Shown one piece after another: positions 15,675 to 25,146 of a DNA stretch of 26,863 bases. Location of the stretch: the NCBI GenBank assembly GCA_964622325.1, contig CAZUOJ010000047.1, positions 1-26,863 of the forward strand, in the 5' to 3' direction. Position 1 is the first letter of the stretch; each line of letters starts with the position of its first letter. The notes below the pieces were generated by a model. It made no database searches. It was not told the DNA's origin and saw nothing but the letters and a program-made list of their open reading frames with translations. This DNA is from JAJFUB01 sp964622325. GTDB lineage: Bacteria > Armatimonadota > Zipacnadia > Zipacnadales > UBA11051. Both the position numbers and the translations under genes were made by a program.

Positions 15675-15688
15675 TATTATCGATAATA
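15675..15688. promoter_or_regulatory. 14-bp palindrome just upstream of the CARDB promoter
   Basis: TATTATCGATAATA is a perfect palindrome ending 3 bases from the -35 box of the CARDB promoter. It could be a regulator site overlapping the upstream promoter region; its A/T-rich setting makes a chance origin possible. Confidence 0.4.
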
Positions 15689-15699
15689 ATTAAAAATTT

Positions 15700-18600
15700 T
15701 TATAACTGCAAAGCCTCAATCCTATCACGGGCGGCCGCCAGAACAATCATTCCTCCTTTATATTCAGTGATAGCCAAATGTGTGATGGGACTCCCCAGCG
15801 TCAAGGCCTGTTGCGGCTCCAAACGGGCATTCAGCACATAGAGCATCCCATCACGGCAGCCAGCAATAAGCTGCTGGCCCACTCGCGCCAGAGACAGCAC
15901 AGGCGCCGACAGCCGCTTCATCGTCTTGATGCTCCCATCGCTTTGCAGCAAATAGACATAACATGTCTCGGAGGCCACAGCAATTTCAAGCTGGCCGTCG
16001 TTATCCACATCGGCGACAATAATCTCTTTCACGCCATAGCCATAATTGTCAAAGTTCCAGAGCGTCTTTGTGCCCCATGTCGTACATGTGAAAGCGCCCG
16101 TGGAGGAGCCATTCAATATTTCCGGCTTGCCATCACTGTTAATATCTCCCACATCAAACACAACATCCCCGAGCTCAGAATATGTGCCTGGCAAAGCTTT
16201 GCCCTGATGATTTAAAATCTCCACAGCGCCATAGCGATTGCCCGCCACGATTTCCAGCTTGCCGTCCTGATCCAAATCCAGCAAACGCAGCCGATATGTG
16301 CCATGTTCGATTTGATTGAAGCTCCAAAGCGGCTTCACTTCATGACTAACGACGGCGGCCTCGCCTGCCGCCACAAATGTCTTGCCCAACGCTACCCCAT
16401 CATAACGCGCGATATTGCCATTGCGCGTGCCGACAATGACATCTGGCTTGCCATCAGCGTCCACATCCCCCACAGCCACATGCGCCACCCGCGGATCGCG
16501 CACGCTGCTCGTGCCAATCCGCAACGCCAATTTGCAATGTATGCGTGTTCGCAATTGCCCCCGCGCATCAGCAATATACAGATGCTCATCATCCGAGGCC
16601 ACGAGCACTTCCGGAGCCCCATCGCCGTCTAAATCTGCTACTGCAATATCGTTCACGCGTGCCCCTGTATCAATTGTCCATAATAATTGCCCCTCTAAAT
16701 CAAAAGCGGCGGCCTGTTTGCCTCGCCCCAGGAGACATTCCGGCTGGCCGTCTCCTGTCAAATCGGCTGTCTGCAGGCAATTAATCGGGGCTGTCTCTCC
16801 TTCCGCCTCTGGCAGGGCAGGAATAGCCCATAGCCTAGCCAATGCAGGATAGGGAAGCTGGGGAGGCTTCACAGGCCGGGGCTTTTGCGCTTGCCGGGCA
16901 GCCTCTGCCAGAGCGCGCGCGGCCTCAATTGCCAGAAGCTGCCGTTGATCTGCTGTTAATTGCACAAGCCCTTTGCCTGCCGGCACTGAATATGTCCTGC
17001 CGCCCAAACGCCATGTTGTGGGCGCTGTAGCATATGTAGCTGCTTTGCCCTCCTTCAGATTAATTTCCATGGCCGCCGAATCTGGACTCTCAGGATCTGG
17101 CTTGTTGAGCAAAATGAGGCGATTTGCCATATAGAATTGCACATCTGGATTTTGAGGATGGCGGCGCTTCGCATCGGCAATCAAGAGCCCATACGGCTGC
17201 CCCTGGCGCAAAATAAGCACACGCTGCTCATCTACACGCCGAATATCCAGCTCCCGCGGCTGATCGCTGCGCTCACTGTAAAAGAGCACTTGATCAGACT
17301 TCATCTGGCCTGCCGCCAGCTTCCCGCCAAATAGATGCCGCAGATATTTCAGCCGCAGATTCACATTATTAACACGGCTTGTTATTGCCCCTTCCGCGGC
17401 GCCATCGCCTTTGATGTGAAAACGCGCTTCCGGCGCGGCTTGCAGGAGCTCTTTGGGCATGGGCGGCGGATTCAGCGCGTCAATTGTCATGATTTCTTTG
17501 CCCTGGCGATCCAGAATCACGATCTTTTGCAGCAGTGTGCCGGGACTTTCGCGCAATGTGATGCAGAAATAATGGATCCCATCCCGGGCAATTTTCACAT
17601 TCGGCGCAGGCACATCTTTTGTCCAGGCGCCGCTGGAGGGACCGATTTTATCTATCGGGACATGATGGGCAATGAGCTCCCCCCCATCAATTGTTAAATA
17701 GAAGCTATCGCTGCTAGAATCGCGCCCTTTGCCCCACAGAACAACTGTATATTCTCCGGCCGGCAAAGACACAGGAAATTCCATACGGGAGCTGGAGCTG
17801 CCGAAGCATACGGCTTTGGGCACATTGGGCTCAGGATTGAAAGCCTCTGTCAGATCGCGGCTGCCGCGTCCGCCAGCTGTCGGGCGGCTCACTTGCAGAC
17901 AGCGGCCGTCATATTCCAGCTTGCCCTCCGCCAGCATCTTGAAGACATTTTCAAATGTATATTCTCCCGGCACGCGGGCGACGAGGGCATCCAGCACAAG
18001 GAAAGCCTCGCCCTTCAGCCACAGAATATCACGTGTCCAATCGGCGCCATTGTAATTGGCAACTTTTGTGCGCGTAAAGCCCACTGTGGGCAAATCCGCC
18101 ACTATTTCCAGCGATGTAAAGGGGGGCTCCAGTTGCGCGCAGCGGCCATCACGAACAACGCTGATCATATTGTGTTCAGTCGTGTTCCGGACAAGATAAT
18201 CCCCATCAATCAGCCAATCTTCGCCACGATCGTGATATTTAATAATGGCATTGCCGTCATAATGCAGATGTTTGCCGCGGGCAAAGCCGTCCAGCAAGAG
18301 GAATTGCCCATCTTCCGTCAAATGTTCGCGGAAGCTGATTTTATCAAAGGATTTCTCATACGGCACTTCCGTTTTTTCCAGAGGCTCACTATAAGCGGGA
18401 TAATTTGTAGCCCAGCGATAATATTCCGGCGGCATCCGATAGACATTCACACCGACAATTTCCTGCCAGGGCTGGGGCGTGATATCCTGATGATACGGAT
18501 TATTCCATTTGCCGGAATAGAGCTGCTGGAGACGCCACAAATAACGGGGATCCTTGTAATACCAAAAGGCTAGCGGCAGGCCATTGAGCTCATAGCCTGG

Positions 18601-20430
18601 CCCCTTGCCATATCCCGAATCCCCAAAGCCTGGCAGGCCGCCTGAATTATCACATACTCCTGTAAGATATTCGGCAAATTGCCGTACATGGCCCTCCGCA
18701 AAATACCGATAATCATTTTGCGCCAATGTATATTCTATAGTGTGTCGGGGAACGATTGTGAGATAGCTGTCCGCATCACATTGCGGCTTCCAGCTTTTTA
18801 TTTGTCCACGAAAGGCGCCATGCACTTGCGCCATATAATCGGCGATAGGCTCCCGGCCTGGATAATAGCGCTCAAACCAGCGCCCCAGCCAATAAATGCC
18901 CATTAGCGGGAATGTCTGATGATTCCATACTATCGTATCATTATTGGCAAATGTCCCCCAATTATAGACATTGCGCCGCAAGCCCATCAGCGTGGCGAAC
19001 AGGACATTTTCCGCCTCCGCCCTTTCCTTTTCTGTCCATACAGGCGCTTCCTCAATCACATCCCACATTTTGCCAATTTCATTAGAAGAAGTCTCCTCTG
19101 GCCAATCCAGCTTGTATGAGGGATCCGCAACAAGCCGATCGCGACACAGGCCCATTATCCGTTTTGCCTGCAAGGCCCAGGCTTCATCTCCTGTGTCGCG
19201 ATAAGCCGCGCAGGCGCGATGGAAATCCACCCATAAGCTGGCTGAAGGCGCGCTTTCCAGCAATTTTTGGCGTTGCTCCATAGATTGGGGCTTCATGTGA
19301 GAGACATAAAGCAACGGCTTGTCCAGGGCACAGTTTGGCCCGGCGGGCAGCCGCTGGACGAATTCCTCTACGCCTGCCTGGGCGCCGTTCACATCACTGG
19401 CTTCAATTGTCAGGATATTGATGTCATTGAAATTAAACGGCTGATGAACACTGCGCAAGGCAAACGCGCCCGCCCCCGGCCATAGGGCATCCGCCCTTGT
19501 GTAGCCGTTCCAATATAGTCGTTCAATAATAAAATTATTATTGAGATTGCCCAGCGCGATGATTGTTTGATTTGTCTTCAGCAATTCGTTTAATTTCGCG
19601 CGATTATCCCGTATCTGTGGGGGCGCGCCTGGCATTGTTTTGAGGAATTCTGTGTGCACAGAGACAAGCCCTATGGGCAAGCGGGCGCCTGTTTTGCGCT
19701 GCAAGGCCGCTTGTAGCTCTTCTGCGCGCCGTCGCCATTGCGGATCCGAGGGACTGGCGATGAAGGCGGCGGGCTGGCCGTTTTGCACAATGGGCGTGTG
19801 CAATTTCAGCGGCCGGGGCCCGGATAGCGGCTCCTGCCCCCACACATATACAGCTTGCGCCAAAGAGGATCCCGAAGAGATCTCCTGCAAGGAAGCATCA
19901 TCAATGAATGTGTCGCTTGTCCAAAAATGCATTGTATAAATATGCAGGCGTGCTGTTTTGGCGTCGGGAGGCGCCACGGCCCCTACGAAATAGCGTTTCC
20001 AATCGCCGCCAATTGGCGCCGTAATATATGTGTTGAAGCTTTTTTCTTCGGCTTCGCCCAAAAATGTAATCTGCAAGATGACAGCCTGATCATGATTGCG
20101 GGCCTGCGCCTTGGCCCACACAGAAGCTACATAAAAGCGCCCGGGCGTCACAGGCACATCTTGCTGCACGCCAATGGCATAACGGCCCTCCCGAACATTG
20201 GAGCCTGTATCTAAAAGCCGGATAGCGCGCTGGCCCGAATGAGCTGTGGGCACTACGGACAATTGGCTTTCCGGAACGCCCCCGCCATATTGACGCCAGC
20301 CAGCCGGAAGCCCCTTTTCGTCCAGCTCCTCAAAAGAAGGATTCTTGAGCAGCTCGTGCTGGGCCAGCACAGGAAGGCTGATTATTAAGCTGAGCAAACA
20401 CATCCATTTTTTCCCACGGGCGCCTAACAT
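15700..20430 (-). CDS. Giant secreted heparinase II/III-like protein with C-terminal FG-GAP/VCBS-type beta-propeller
   Basis: A 1576-residue secreted protein starting at the ATG at 20430, which has AAAGGAG 5 bases upstream and opens a clear signal peptide (ending near PVLAQ). Domains in order, from 20430: a CBM4/9-like module (about 26-182, LLKNPSFEE); a region resembling the N-terminal domain of alpha-glucuronidase-type proteins (about 206-361); an alpha-helical toroid (about 374-654); a heparinase II/III-like beta domain (about 687-850, with HYDGNAIIKYHDRG and LIDGDYLV); a second carbohydrate-binding-like beta domain (about 877-981). Six calcium-binding repeats close it (DLTGDGQPE, DLDGDGAPE, DVDADGKPD, DLDQDGKLE, DINSDGKPE, DVDNDGQLE, near 1222, 1265, 1322, 1385, 1429, 1473). 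The family cleaves acidic glycans such as heparin or alginate; the substrate is not predictable. An upstream in-frame opening to 20532 lacks a signal peptide at its start and is rejected. Confidence 0.75.
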   Translation of the reverse strand: MLGARGKKWMCLLSLIISLPVLAQHELLKNPSFEELDEKGLPAGWRQYGGGVPESQLSVVPTAHSGQRAIRLLDTGSNVREGRYAIGVQQDVPVTPGRFYVASVWAKAQARNHDQAVILQITFLGEAEEKSFNTYITAPIGGDWKRYFVGAVAPPDAKTARLHIYTMHFWTSDTFIDDASLQEISSGSSLAQAVYVWGQEPLSGPRPLKLHTPIVQNGQPAAFIASPSDPQWRRRAEELQAALQRKTGARLPIGLVSVHTEFLKTMPGAPPQIRDNRAKLNELLKTNQTIIALGNLNNNFIIERLYWNGYTRADALWPGAGAFALRSVHQPFNFNDINILTIEASDVNGAQAGVEEFVQRLPAGPNCALDKPLLYVSHMKPQSMEQRQKLLESAPSASLWVDFHRACAAYRDTGDEAWALQAKRIMGLCRDRLVADPSYKLDWPEETSSNEIGKMWDVIEEAPVWTEKERAEAENVLFATLMGLRRNVYNWGTFANNDTIVWNHQTFPLMGIYWLGRWFERYYPGREPIADYMAQVHGAFRGQIKSWKPQCDADSYLTIVPRHTIEYTLAQNDYRYFAEGHVRQFAEYLTGVCDNSGGLPGFGDSGYGKGPGYELNGLPLAFWYYKDPRYLWRLQQLYSGKWNNPYHQDITPQPWQEIVGVNVYRMPPEYYRWATNYPAYSEPLEKTEVPYEKSFDKISFREHLTEDGQFLLLDGFARGKHLHYDGNAIIKYHDRGEDWLIDGDYLVRNTTEHNMISVVRDGRCAQLEPPFTSLEIVADLPTVGFTRTKVANYNGADWTRDILWLKGEAFLVLDALVARVPGEYTFENVFKMLAEGKLEYDGRCLQVSRPTAGGRGSRDLTEAFNPEPNVPKAVCFGSSSSRMEFPVSLPAGEYTVVLWGKGRDSSSDSFYLTIDGGELIAHHVPIDKIGPSSGAWTKDVPAPNVKIARDGIHYFCITLRESPGTLLQKIVILDRQGKEIMTIDALNPPPMPKELLQAAPEARFHIKGDGAAEGAITSRVNNVNLRLKYLRHLFGGKLAAGQMKSDQVLFYSERSDQPRELDIRRVDEQRVLILRQGQPYGLLIADAKRRHPQNPDVQFYMANRLILLNKPDPESPDSAAMEINLKEGKAATYATAPTTWRLGGRTYSVPAGKGLVQLTADQRQLLAIEAARALAEAARQAQKPRPVKPPQLPYPALARLWAIPALPEAEGETAPINCLQTADLTGDGQPECLLGRGKQAAAFDLEGQLLWTIDTGARVNDIAVADLDGDGAPEVLVASDDEHLYIADARGQLRTRIHCKLALRIGTSSVRDPRVAHVAVGDVDADGKPDVIVGTRNGNIARYDGVALGKTFVAAGEAAVVSHEVKPLWSFNQIEHGTYRLRLLDLDQDGKLEIVAGNRYGAVEILNHQGKALPGTYSELGDVVFDVGDINSDGKPEILNGSSTGAFTCTTWGTKTLWNFDNYGYGVKEIIVADVDNDGQLEIAVASETCYVYLLQSDGSIKTMKRLSAPVLSLARVGQQLIAGCRDGMLYVLNARLEPQQALTLGSPITHLAITEYKGGMIVLAAARDRIEALQL

Positions 20431-20435
20431 TTTGG

Positions 20436-20442
20436 CTCCTTT
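20436..20442 (-). promoter_or_regulatory. Ribosome binding site fixing the heparinase-like start
   Basis: Minus strand AAAGGAG, 5 bases before the ATG at 20430. Together with the signal peptide beginning there, it sets the start 34 codons inside the longest open frame. Confidence 0.75.
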
Positions 20443-20489
20443 CGTTCTTGGCGTTTGAGGCGAATGCGCGGGCCAGCTGGCAATTTTTC

Positions 20490-20508
20490 CTCGCCCCATA
20501 TCGGCGAG
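20490..20508 (-). other. Hairpin between the ABC exporter and the heparinase-like gene
   Basis: CTCGCC (20490-20495) pairs with GGCGAG (20503-20508) across a 7-base loop in the 159-base gap between the two minus-strand genes. No T run follows on the minus strand, so it does not clearly end the exporter transcript; it may be a leader structure of the downstream gene. Confidence 0.3.
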
Positions 20509-20589
20509 ACAATTATGCTCTGCGTAAGCCATAAATTGTGCGAAGGCACAGAATGTTCAGAGGAAACAGGCCATTTGGAGAGATATGGG

Positions 20590-22419
20590 CTAGGGGGATT
20601 GCCCGCTTTCTTGCATTTTTGCCAGATGCTCTTGTACTTTTTCCTCGGCGCGGCGGAATTGCACTTCACACAGCCGGGCATACAGGCCGCCCGCTGTTGC
20701 CAGTTCCGCATGTGTGCCGCGCTCCACAATGCGCCCCTGATCCAGCACCAGGATTGTATCTGCCTCCATCACTGTGGAGAGCCGATGGGCTATTGTGAAA
20801 GTCGTGCGCCCCTTCATCAGCCTTTCCAGCGCTTCCTGGATAAGCGCCTCCGATTCAGAGTCAAGAGCGCTTGTGGCTTCATCCAAGATAAGGATCCGCG
20901 GATTGCGCAGCAAGGCGCGGGCAATGCTGATGCGCTGCCGCTGCCCGCCCGAAAGACGCGTTCCCCGTTCGCCCACGATTGTTTCATAGCCGTCAGGAAA
21001 TTCCATAATAAAATCATGTGCATTCGCGGCGATAGCCGCCTGCACGACTTCCTCATCGGTGGCTTCAGGCCGCCCGTATTTGATATTTTCCCGTAATGTG
21101 CCTGAAAACAGGAATGTTTCCTGCATCACCATTCCGATATTATTGCGCAGGCTGGAAAGCGTCACATCGCGCAAATCAATGCCATCAATTAAAATGCGGC
21201 CGCTTGTTGGATCGTAAAAGCGCGGAATTAAATGGACGAGCGTTGTTTTCCCCGAGCCGCTGGGACCCACTAAGGCCGTGGAGCTGCCCGGCTCCGCCAC
21301 AAAGCAAATATCGTCCAGCACAAGCTCCCCTGGCTCATAGGCAAAGGAAACATGATCAAATTCCACGCGTCCTTCGACGCGTCCCAGCCGAATGGCATCG
21401 GGCCGCTCCGTCAGATCCGGAACTGTATCCAGCGTCTCAAAAATGCGCTCAATCGCCGTCATCACTGTCGTGATGGTGTCATTCACTGTGACAAGGGCAA
21501 TAATAGGGGAATACAGCATGGACAGATATGTGCGGAAGGCGATGAGCTCGCCCATGCTCATACGTCCTTTGATGAGCACTTCATGGGCGCCAATGAGCAG
21601 CACGATCACATTCGCCAGCACTGTAATCAGATTAGCGCCTGCCCCTAAAATGGCGCGCCAGTGCGTGGCCCGCATATTCAGCCTGATGGCCTGCCGACAT
21701 TCACTGATAAAGCGGCGCGCTTCTGCGCTCTCACGCGCAAAAGACATAATGACTTTTATGCCGGCAATGGATTCAGAAAGCGTGGCGTAAATTTCGGAAT
21801 ATTGATCCCGTCCCTCGGAAGCCGCCTGATAAATGCGCGCCCGCACTAATAAGAAATTCGCCACATAAAGCGGCAAAATCCCCAGGGCTAAAAACGCCAG
21901 CCGCCAGTTGAAGACAAACAACATTACAATTATGACGATGACTGTGACGATATTGCTGATGATTTCCACGAGGCTGCCGGAAATCACATGCTGGATGGCG
22001 TCCACATCGTAAAGCACGCGCGCCATTATGCGGCCATGGGGATTATTTTCGAAATAGCGCAGGGATAGCCGTTGTAGATGACGAAATACACGGCGGCGCA
22101 CATCGTACACAATGCGATTGCCGACATATGTGATGAGCATCTGGCGCACATAGCCAATCCAGGCACTCAAAATAGCCAGCGCCATCATTATGACACAGAT
22201 CAGGATGACATAGCGCCAGGCGTCCTGACGCAGCGCCTCTATATTCGCGGCGCCGGCCTTCTTCAGCCCCTCAAATACGCCCACTTTGTCGATGAGCGTC
22301 CCGACAAGCGTGGGCATCGGCAAAGACAGGCCTGTGCCGACGAAAACTAAAAACAGCGCTATCGCCAGCGTCAAGCGATAATTTTTCGCAAATTTTAAAA
22401 AGCGAAGAAACAGGGGCAT
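20590..22419 (-). CDS. ABC transporter, fused membrane and ATPase domains (lipid/multidrug exporter type)
   Basis: A 609-residue ABCB-class half-transporter. Six membrane helices occupy about residues 15-310. The ATPase domain has Walker A GPSGSGKTTL near 385, signature LSGGQRQR near 488, Walker B ILILDEATSALD near 509 and H-loop IAHRLST near 544, all intact. The N-terminus MPLFLRFLKFAKNYR is typical for the family, which supports the ATG at 22419. No ribosome binding site is visible upstream: the preceding bases are T/A-rich, and the start lies 4 bp from the start of the divergent PHP gene. It may therefore be leaderless or weakly initiated. It resembles the exporter at 4225-6117 in class but lacks that protein's Gly-rich ends. 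Substrate unknown. Confidence 0.95.
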   Translation of the reverse strand: MPLFLRFLKFAKNYRLTLAIALFLVFVGTGLSLPMPTLVGTLIDKVGVFEGLKKAGAANIEALRQDAWRYVILICVIMMALAILSAWIGYVRQMLITYVGNRIVYDVRRRVFRHLQRLSLRYFENNPHGRIMARVLYDVDAIQHVISGSLVEIISNIVTVIVIIVMLFVFNWRLAFLALGILPLYVANFLLVRARIYQAASEGRDQYSEIYATLSESIAGIKVIMSFARESAEARRFISECRQAIRLNMRATHWRAILGAGANLITVLANVIVLLIGAHEVLIKGRMSMGELIAFRTYLSMLYSPIIALVTVNDTITTVMTAIERIFETLDTVPDLTERPDAIRLGRVEGRVEFDHVSFAYEPGELVLDDICFVAEPGSSTALVGPSGSGKTTLVHLIPRFYDPTSGRILIDGIDLRDVTLSSLRNNIGMVMQETFLFSGTLRENIKYGRPEATDEEVVQAAIAANAHDFIMEFPDGYETIVGERGTRLSGGQRQRISIARALLRNPRILILDEATSALDSESEALIQEALERLMKGRTTFTIAHRLSTVMEADTILVLDQGRIVERGTHAELATAGGLYARLCEVQFRRAEEKVQEHLAKMQESGQSP

Positions 22420-22426
22420 AGCTATG
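22417..22426. promoter_or_regulatory. Head-to-head start codons forming a palindrome
   Basis: CATAGCTATG contains the ATG of the minus-strand exporter (22417-22419) and the ATG of the plus-strand PHP gene (22424-22426) with only AGCT between. Any promoter or ribosome binding site for either gene must lie inside the other's coding sequence. Confidence 0.7.
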
Positions 22427-23776
22427 TATTTAGAAAAAAGATATTCTTTTCTAGTTCCGTGCCTGCTTGGGCTTTTCCTGCTTTTCCTCAGCTCCGCCTA
22501 TGCCGCGGAATTATCCGGAAGAGTCCGCGCCCTCTCGGGCGAGCCTCTGCCCGCCCGCGTTCTCATTCGCCAGCCGCAAACGAAAGCTTCTGTTGTTCTG
22601 TATACAACTCCTCAGGGCCATTTTCAAGCCTTCGTGCCAGAAGGCCCGCTGGAAGTGCTGGCCACGCATGGCCCGGAATGGACAATTGCCGAGCGCACGG
22701 CTCAGGGCGGCGAACATATTGAGCTCATTTTGCAGCGCCTTGTGGACATGCCGGCCCGCGGCTATTATGGCGCCGATTTGCATCTGCATTCCACATATAG
22801 CGATGGCCAGCAATCGCCCGCAGAAGTCGCCTTAGCCTGTCAGGCGGAGGGCCTGCATATCGCGGCTTTAACTGATCATGATACAATTGCCCAGCAGGAC
22901 GCCTGGCTGGCGCAGCAATCGCCCTATTTTTTGCCCCTGCGCGGCCAGGAAGTGACGACTAAATTTGGACATATCCTGAGCCTCAATTGTCCTCAATTCA
23001 TCAGCCCGGCGCTGGAAAAAGCGCTGGATTTTACGGGCTTGTTCGCCGCCATTCATCAGCAGGGCGGACTGGCGATTGTCGCCCATCCCTGTGCGCTGCC
23101 CATGGCATATCAGGCTCCGGAAATTCGGGATTATGATGCCTGGGAAATCCTCAATGGCAGCCTTCCCCCTTATGGCCCTCCGTTTGATTTCCTGCAAGCT
23201 CGGAAAGCCTGGCATAATCAGCTCTCCCAGGGACATCGTCTGCCTGTTGTGGGCAATTCGGACAATCATGATATTTTCAGCAGCCTCGCTCGCCGGCTCC
23301 TGCAAAATCCCGAAGAAGCTCAGAAAGTTGACAAACGGCTCGCTTTGATTATGCAGATGACAGATGTAGAAAAAACGCTACTCCCCTGGGCGTGGAAGGG
23401 CTTGCATCCGGGATTTTACAGAACCTATTTACAGCTTTCAGAATTGACGCCCCAGGCCGTGCAGGAGGCTGTCAAACAAGGCCGGGGCTTTGTGACTAAT
23501 GGCCCGCTTATGCTCGCCACATTAGCCGGGCAGCCGCCTGGCAGCGAAATTGCTCTGCAAGGGCGCGACAGCCTCCCTCTGCAGATAGAATTATGGGCGA
23601 ATCGGCCCCTGGAACGCCTGCTTGTGCTTGTAAATGGCCAGCAGGCTATCAGTGTGCAAAGCAACGCTGCTCGGCTGGAAATTTCTGTGCCAGTCCGCCC
23701 GGGCGACTGGATTGTGGCGGAGCTTTATGGCGTATGGCCCGAATTCGCCACCACAAATGCCTGGCATGTGAAATAA
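22424..23776 (+). CDS. Secreted PHP-domain metallohydrolase, CehA/McbA-like
   Basis: A 450-residue protein with a signal peptide (about 1-27, ending SSAYA), a short carboxypeptidase-regulatory-like beta domain (about 29-105) and a PHP phosphoesterase-type domain. Metal-ligand motifs are all present: H120-L-H122 with D127 (DLHLHSTYSDG), D151-H-D153, E176, H183, H221 (VAHP) and D280-N-H282. CehA/McbA-type proteins are annotated as hydrolases of carbaryl and related esters, but most relatives have unknown natural substrates, often phosphoester or carbohydrate-linked. AGGGG lies 7 bases before the ATG, inside the divergent exporter's first codons. The gene ends 10 bp from the end of the convergent permease. 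Export is predicted from the signal peptide. Confidence 0.85.
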   Translation: MYLEKRYSFLVPCLLGLFLLFLSSAYAAELSGRVRALSGEPLPARVLIRQPQTKASVVLYTTPQGHFQAFVPEGPLEVLATHGPEWTIAERTAQGGEHIELILQRLVDMPARGYYGADLHLHSTYSDGQQSPAEVALACQAEGLHIAALTDHDTIAQQDAWLAQQSPYFLPLRGQEVTTKFGHILSLNCPQFISPALEKALDFTGLFAAIHQQGGLAIVAHPCALPMAYQAPEIRDYDAWEILNGSLPPYGPPFDFLQARKAWHNQLSQGHRLPVVGNSDNHDIFSSLARRLLQNPEEAQKVDKRLALIMQMTDVEKTLLPWAWKGLHPGFYRTYLQLSELTPQAVQEAVKQGRGFVTNGPLMLATLAGQPPGSEIALQGRDSLPLQIELWANRPLERLLVLVNGQQAISVQSNAARLEISVPVRPGDWIVAELYGVWPEFATTNAWHVK

Positions 23777-23786
23777 GGCTGGGAGG

Positions 23787-25142
23787 CTATTCGTCGGGAA
23801 GCACAAATGTCTCTTCAGAAACGCCCCGGGGACGCATCAGCAGATACAGCCCGCAGATGGCGGCCAGCAACAGCAGCGCCAGCTTCACTTCCGCCGCCTT
23901 GGCATGGGCTAAAATAAGCCCTGACATGATGATGCCTCCCACGGGAACAAAGGCAGGCACTTCAAACGCTCCTTGCGGCTCCTCGGGACGACTTTTCAGC
24001 ACAAGCAAAGCGACATTCAGCACTATGAACACTGTCATTAATAGCACGCTTGTGGCTTTTGCCAGAGGCGTGATATTGACAGTCAGGCCCAGCACAAGCA
24101 CGATCACGAACAAGGTCAGAATCGCCCAATGTGGCGTGTGGCGCCGCGGATGTATGGCTTTCAGAAAATTGGGCAGCAGGCCCTGACAGGCCATCCCATA
24201 GGCCAGCCGCGAGCCCATAATGTAATTCAGCAAGGCTGTATTTGTGATAGCAAACAGGGCGATGCCAGAAAAGACAAGAGGCGGAAATCCGGGCGCCGCA
24301 CGGCGCACTACTTCCACAAGCGGCTCGGAGGAGGCGGCCAATTCCCGGGCTGGCACGACGGACACGGCTGTGATGGCCACGCCCAGATACAGAAGCGTTA
24401 CACATCCCATGGCCAGCACTATCGCACGCGGGAATGTCCGCCGGGGCTCCCGCACTTCCTCCACGACATTAATCATGTCCTCAAAGCCAATAAACGAATA
24501 AAAAGTGAGCACGGCGCCCTGCAGGATAAGCATGGGCGTCAATGCAGTGGCCGCCGCTGTCGGCGTTGCGGGCACAGCCAGCGTCGGATCCCAATAATTC
24601 ACATTCCCCCAATAGCGGAAGCCCGCGGCAATCACAATCAGCAAGCCGGATACTTCTATCGACGTGCACAGCGCATTGAGCCACGAAGATTCGCGGATCC
24701 CCCATAAATTCACGACTGTCAGCAGACACAAAAAGCCAAAGATTAATAACTCTTGGGGCGTTGTTCCGGAAAAGGCGGAAAAATAATTCGCAAAGGCGCG
24801 GGATTGTGTCGCCATGGATGTCAGCCCGGAGGCCAGCACCATTAGCCCGATAATATAGGATAGGGCAGGCCTGCCAAAGGCGCGCTGCGCCACATACGCC
24901 GCGCCAGCCGCCCGCGGATAGCGTGAGCCTAAGCAGGCGTATGTGAGCGCTGTCAGCAAGGCCGCCCCCATGCTCACTAAAAAAGCCAGCCAGATAGCAT
25001 TGCCCATCAGCCCGGCGGCTTTGCCGATAAGCGCATAAATGCCCGAGCCCAGCATGTCGCCGATGCCGTATAGCACGAGCGCGCCCAGGCCCAGCCGCCG
25101 CGCCAGCGTCGGCGCCGCCTGCGATGTCGCTTCCCCCGTCAT
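23787..25142 (-). CDS. APC-superfamily amino acid permease
   Basis: A 451-residue membrane protein with about 12 helices, matching the amino acid-polyamine-organocation superfamily. Helix 1 carries the characteristic glycine motif GIGDMLGSGIYALIGKAAG, which forms the unwound substrate site in this family. Helix 6 (FYSFIGFEDMINVVEEV) has the family's F-x-G-F-[DE] pattern. Such permeases import amino acids with protons or sodium, or exchange them; the length and helix 6 suggest a general or cationic amino-acid type, but specificity is not readable. AAGGAGG lies 4 bases before the ATG at 25142. A leader with alternative hairpins sits directly upstream of this ribosome binding site. Confidence 0.9.
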   Translation of the reverse strand: MTGEATSQAAPTLARRLGLGALVLYGIGDMLGSGIYALIGKAAGLMGNAIWLAFLVSMGAALLTALTYACLGSRYPRAAGAAYVAQRAFGRPALSYIIGLMVLASGLTSMATQSRAFANYFSAFSGTTPQELLIFGFLCLLTVVNLWGIRESSWLNALCTSIEVSGLLIVIAAGFRYWGNVNYWDPTLAVPATPTAAATALTPMLILQGAVLTFYSFIGFEDMINVVEEVREPRRTFPRAIVLAMGCVTLLYLGVAITAVSVVPARELAASSEPLVEVVRRAAPGFPPLVFSGIALFAITNTALLNYIMGSRLAYGMACQGLLPNFLKAIHPRRHTPHWAILTLFVIVLVLGLTVNITPLAKATSVLLMTVFIVLNVALLVLKSRPEEPQGAFEVPAFVPVGGIIMSGLILAHAKAAEVKLALLLLAAICGLYLLMRPRGVSEETFVLPDE

Positions 25143-25146
25143 TTTG

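Noticed and set aside
15987..16765. DNA repeats suggesting a tandem or CRISPR-like array
   Set aside because: The similarity comes from six FG-GAP/VCBS-type calcium-binding motifs in one protein, irregularly spaced at about 40-63 residues.
20431..20532. 34-residue N-terminal extension of the heparinase-like protein
   Set aside because: The signal peptide and the AAAGGAG site point to the ATG at 20430.
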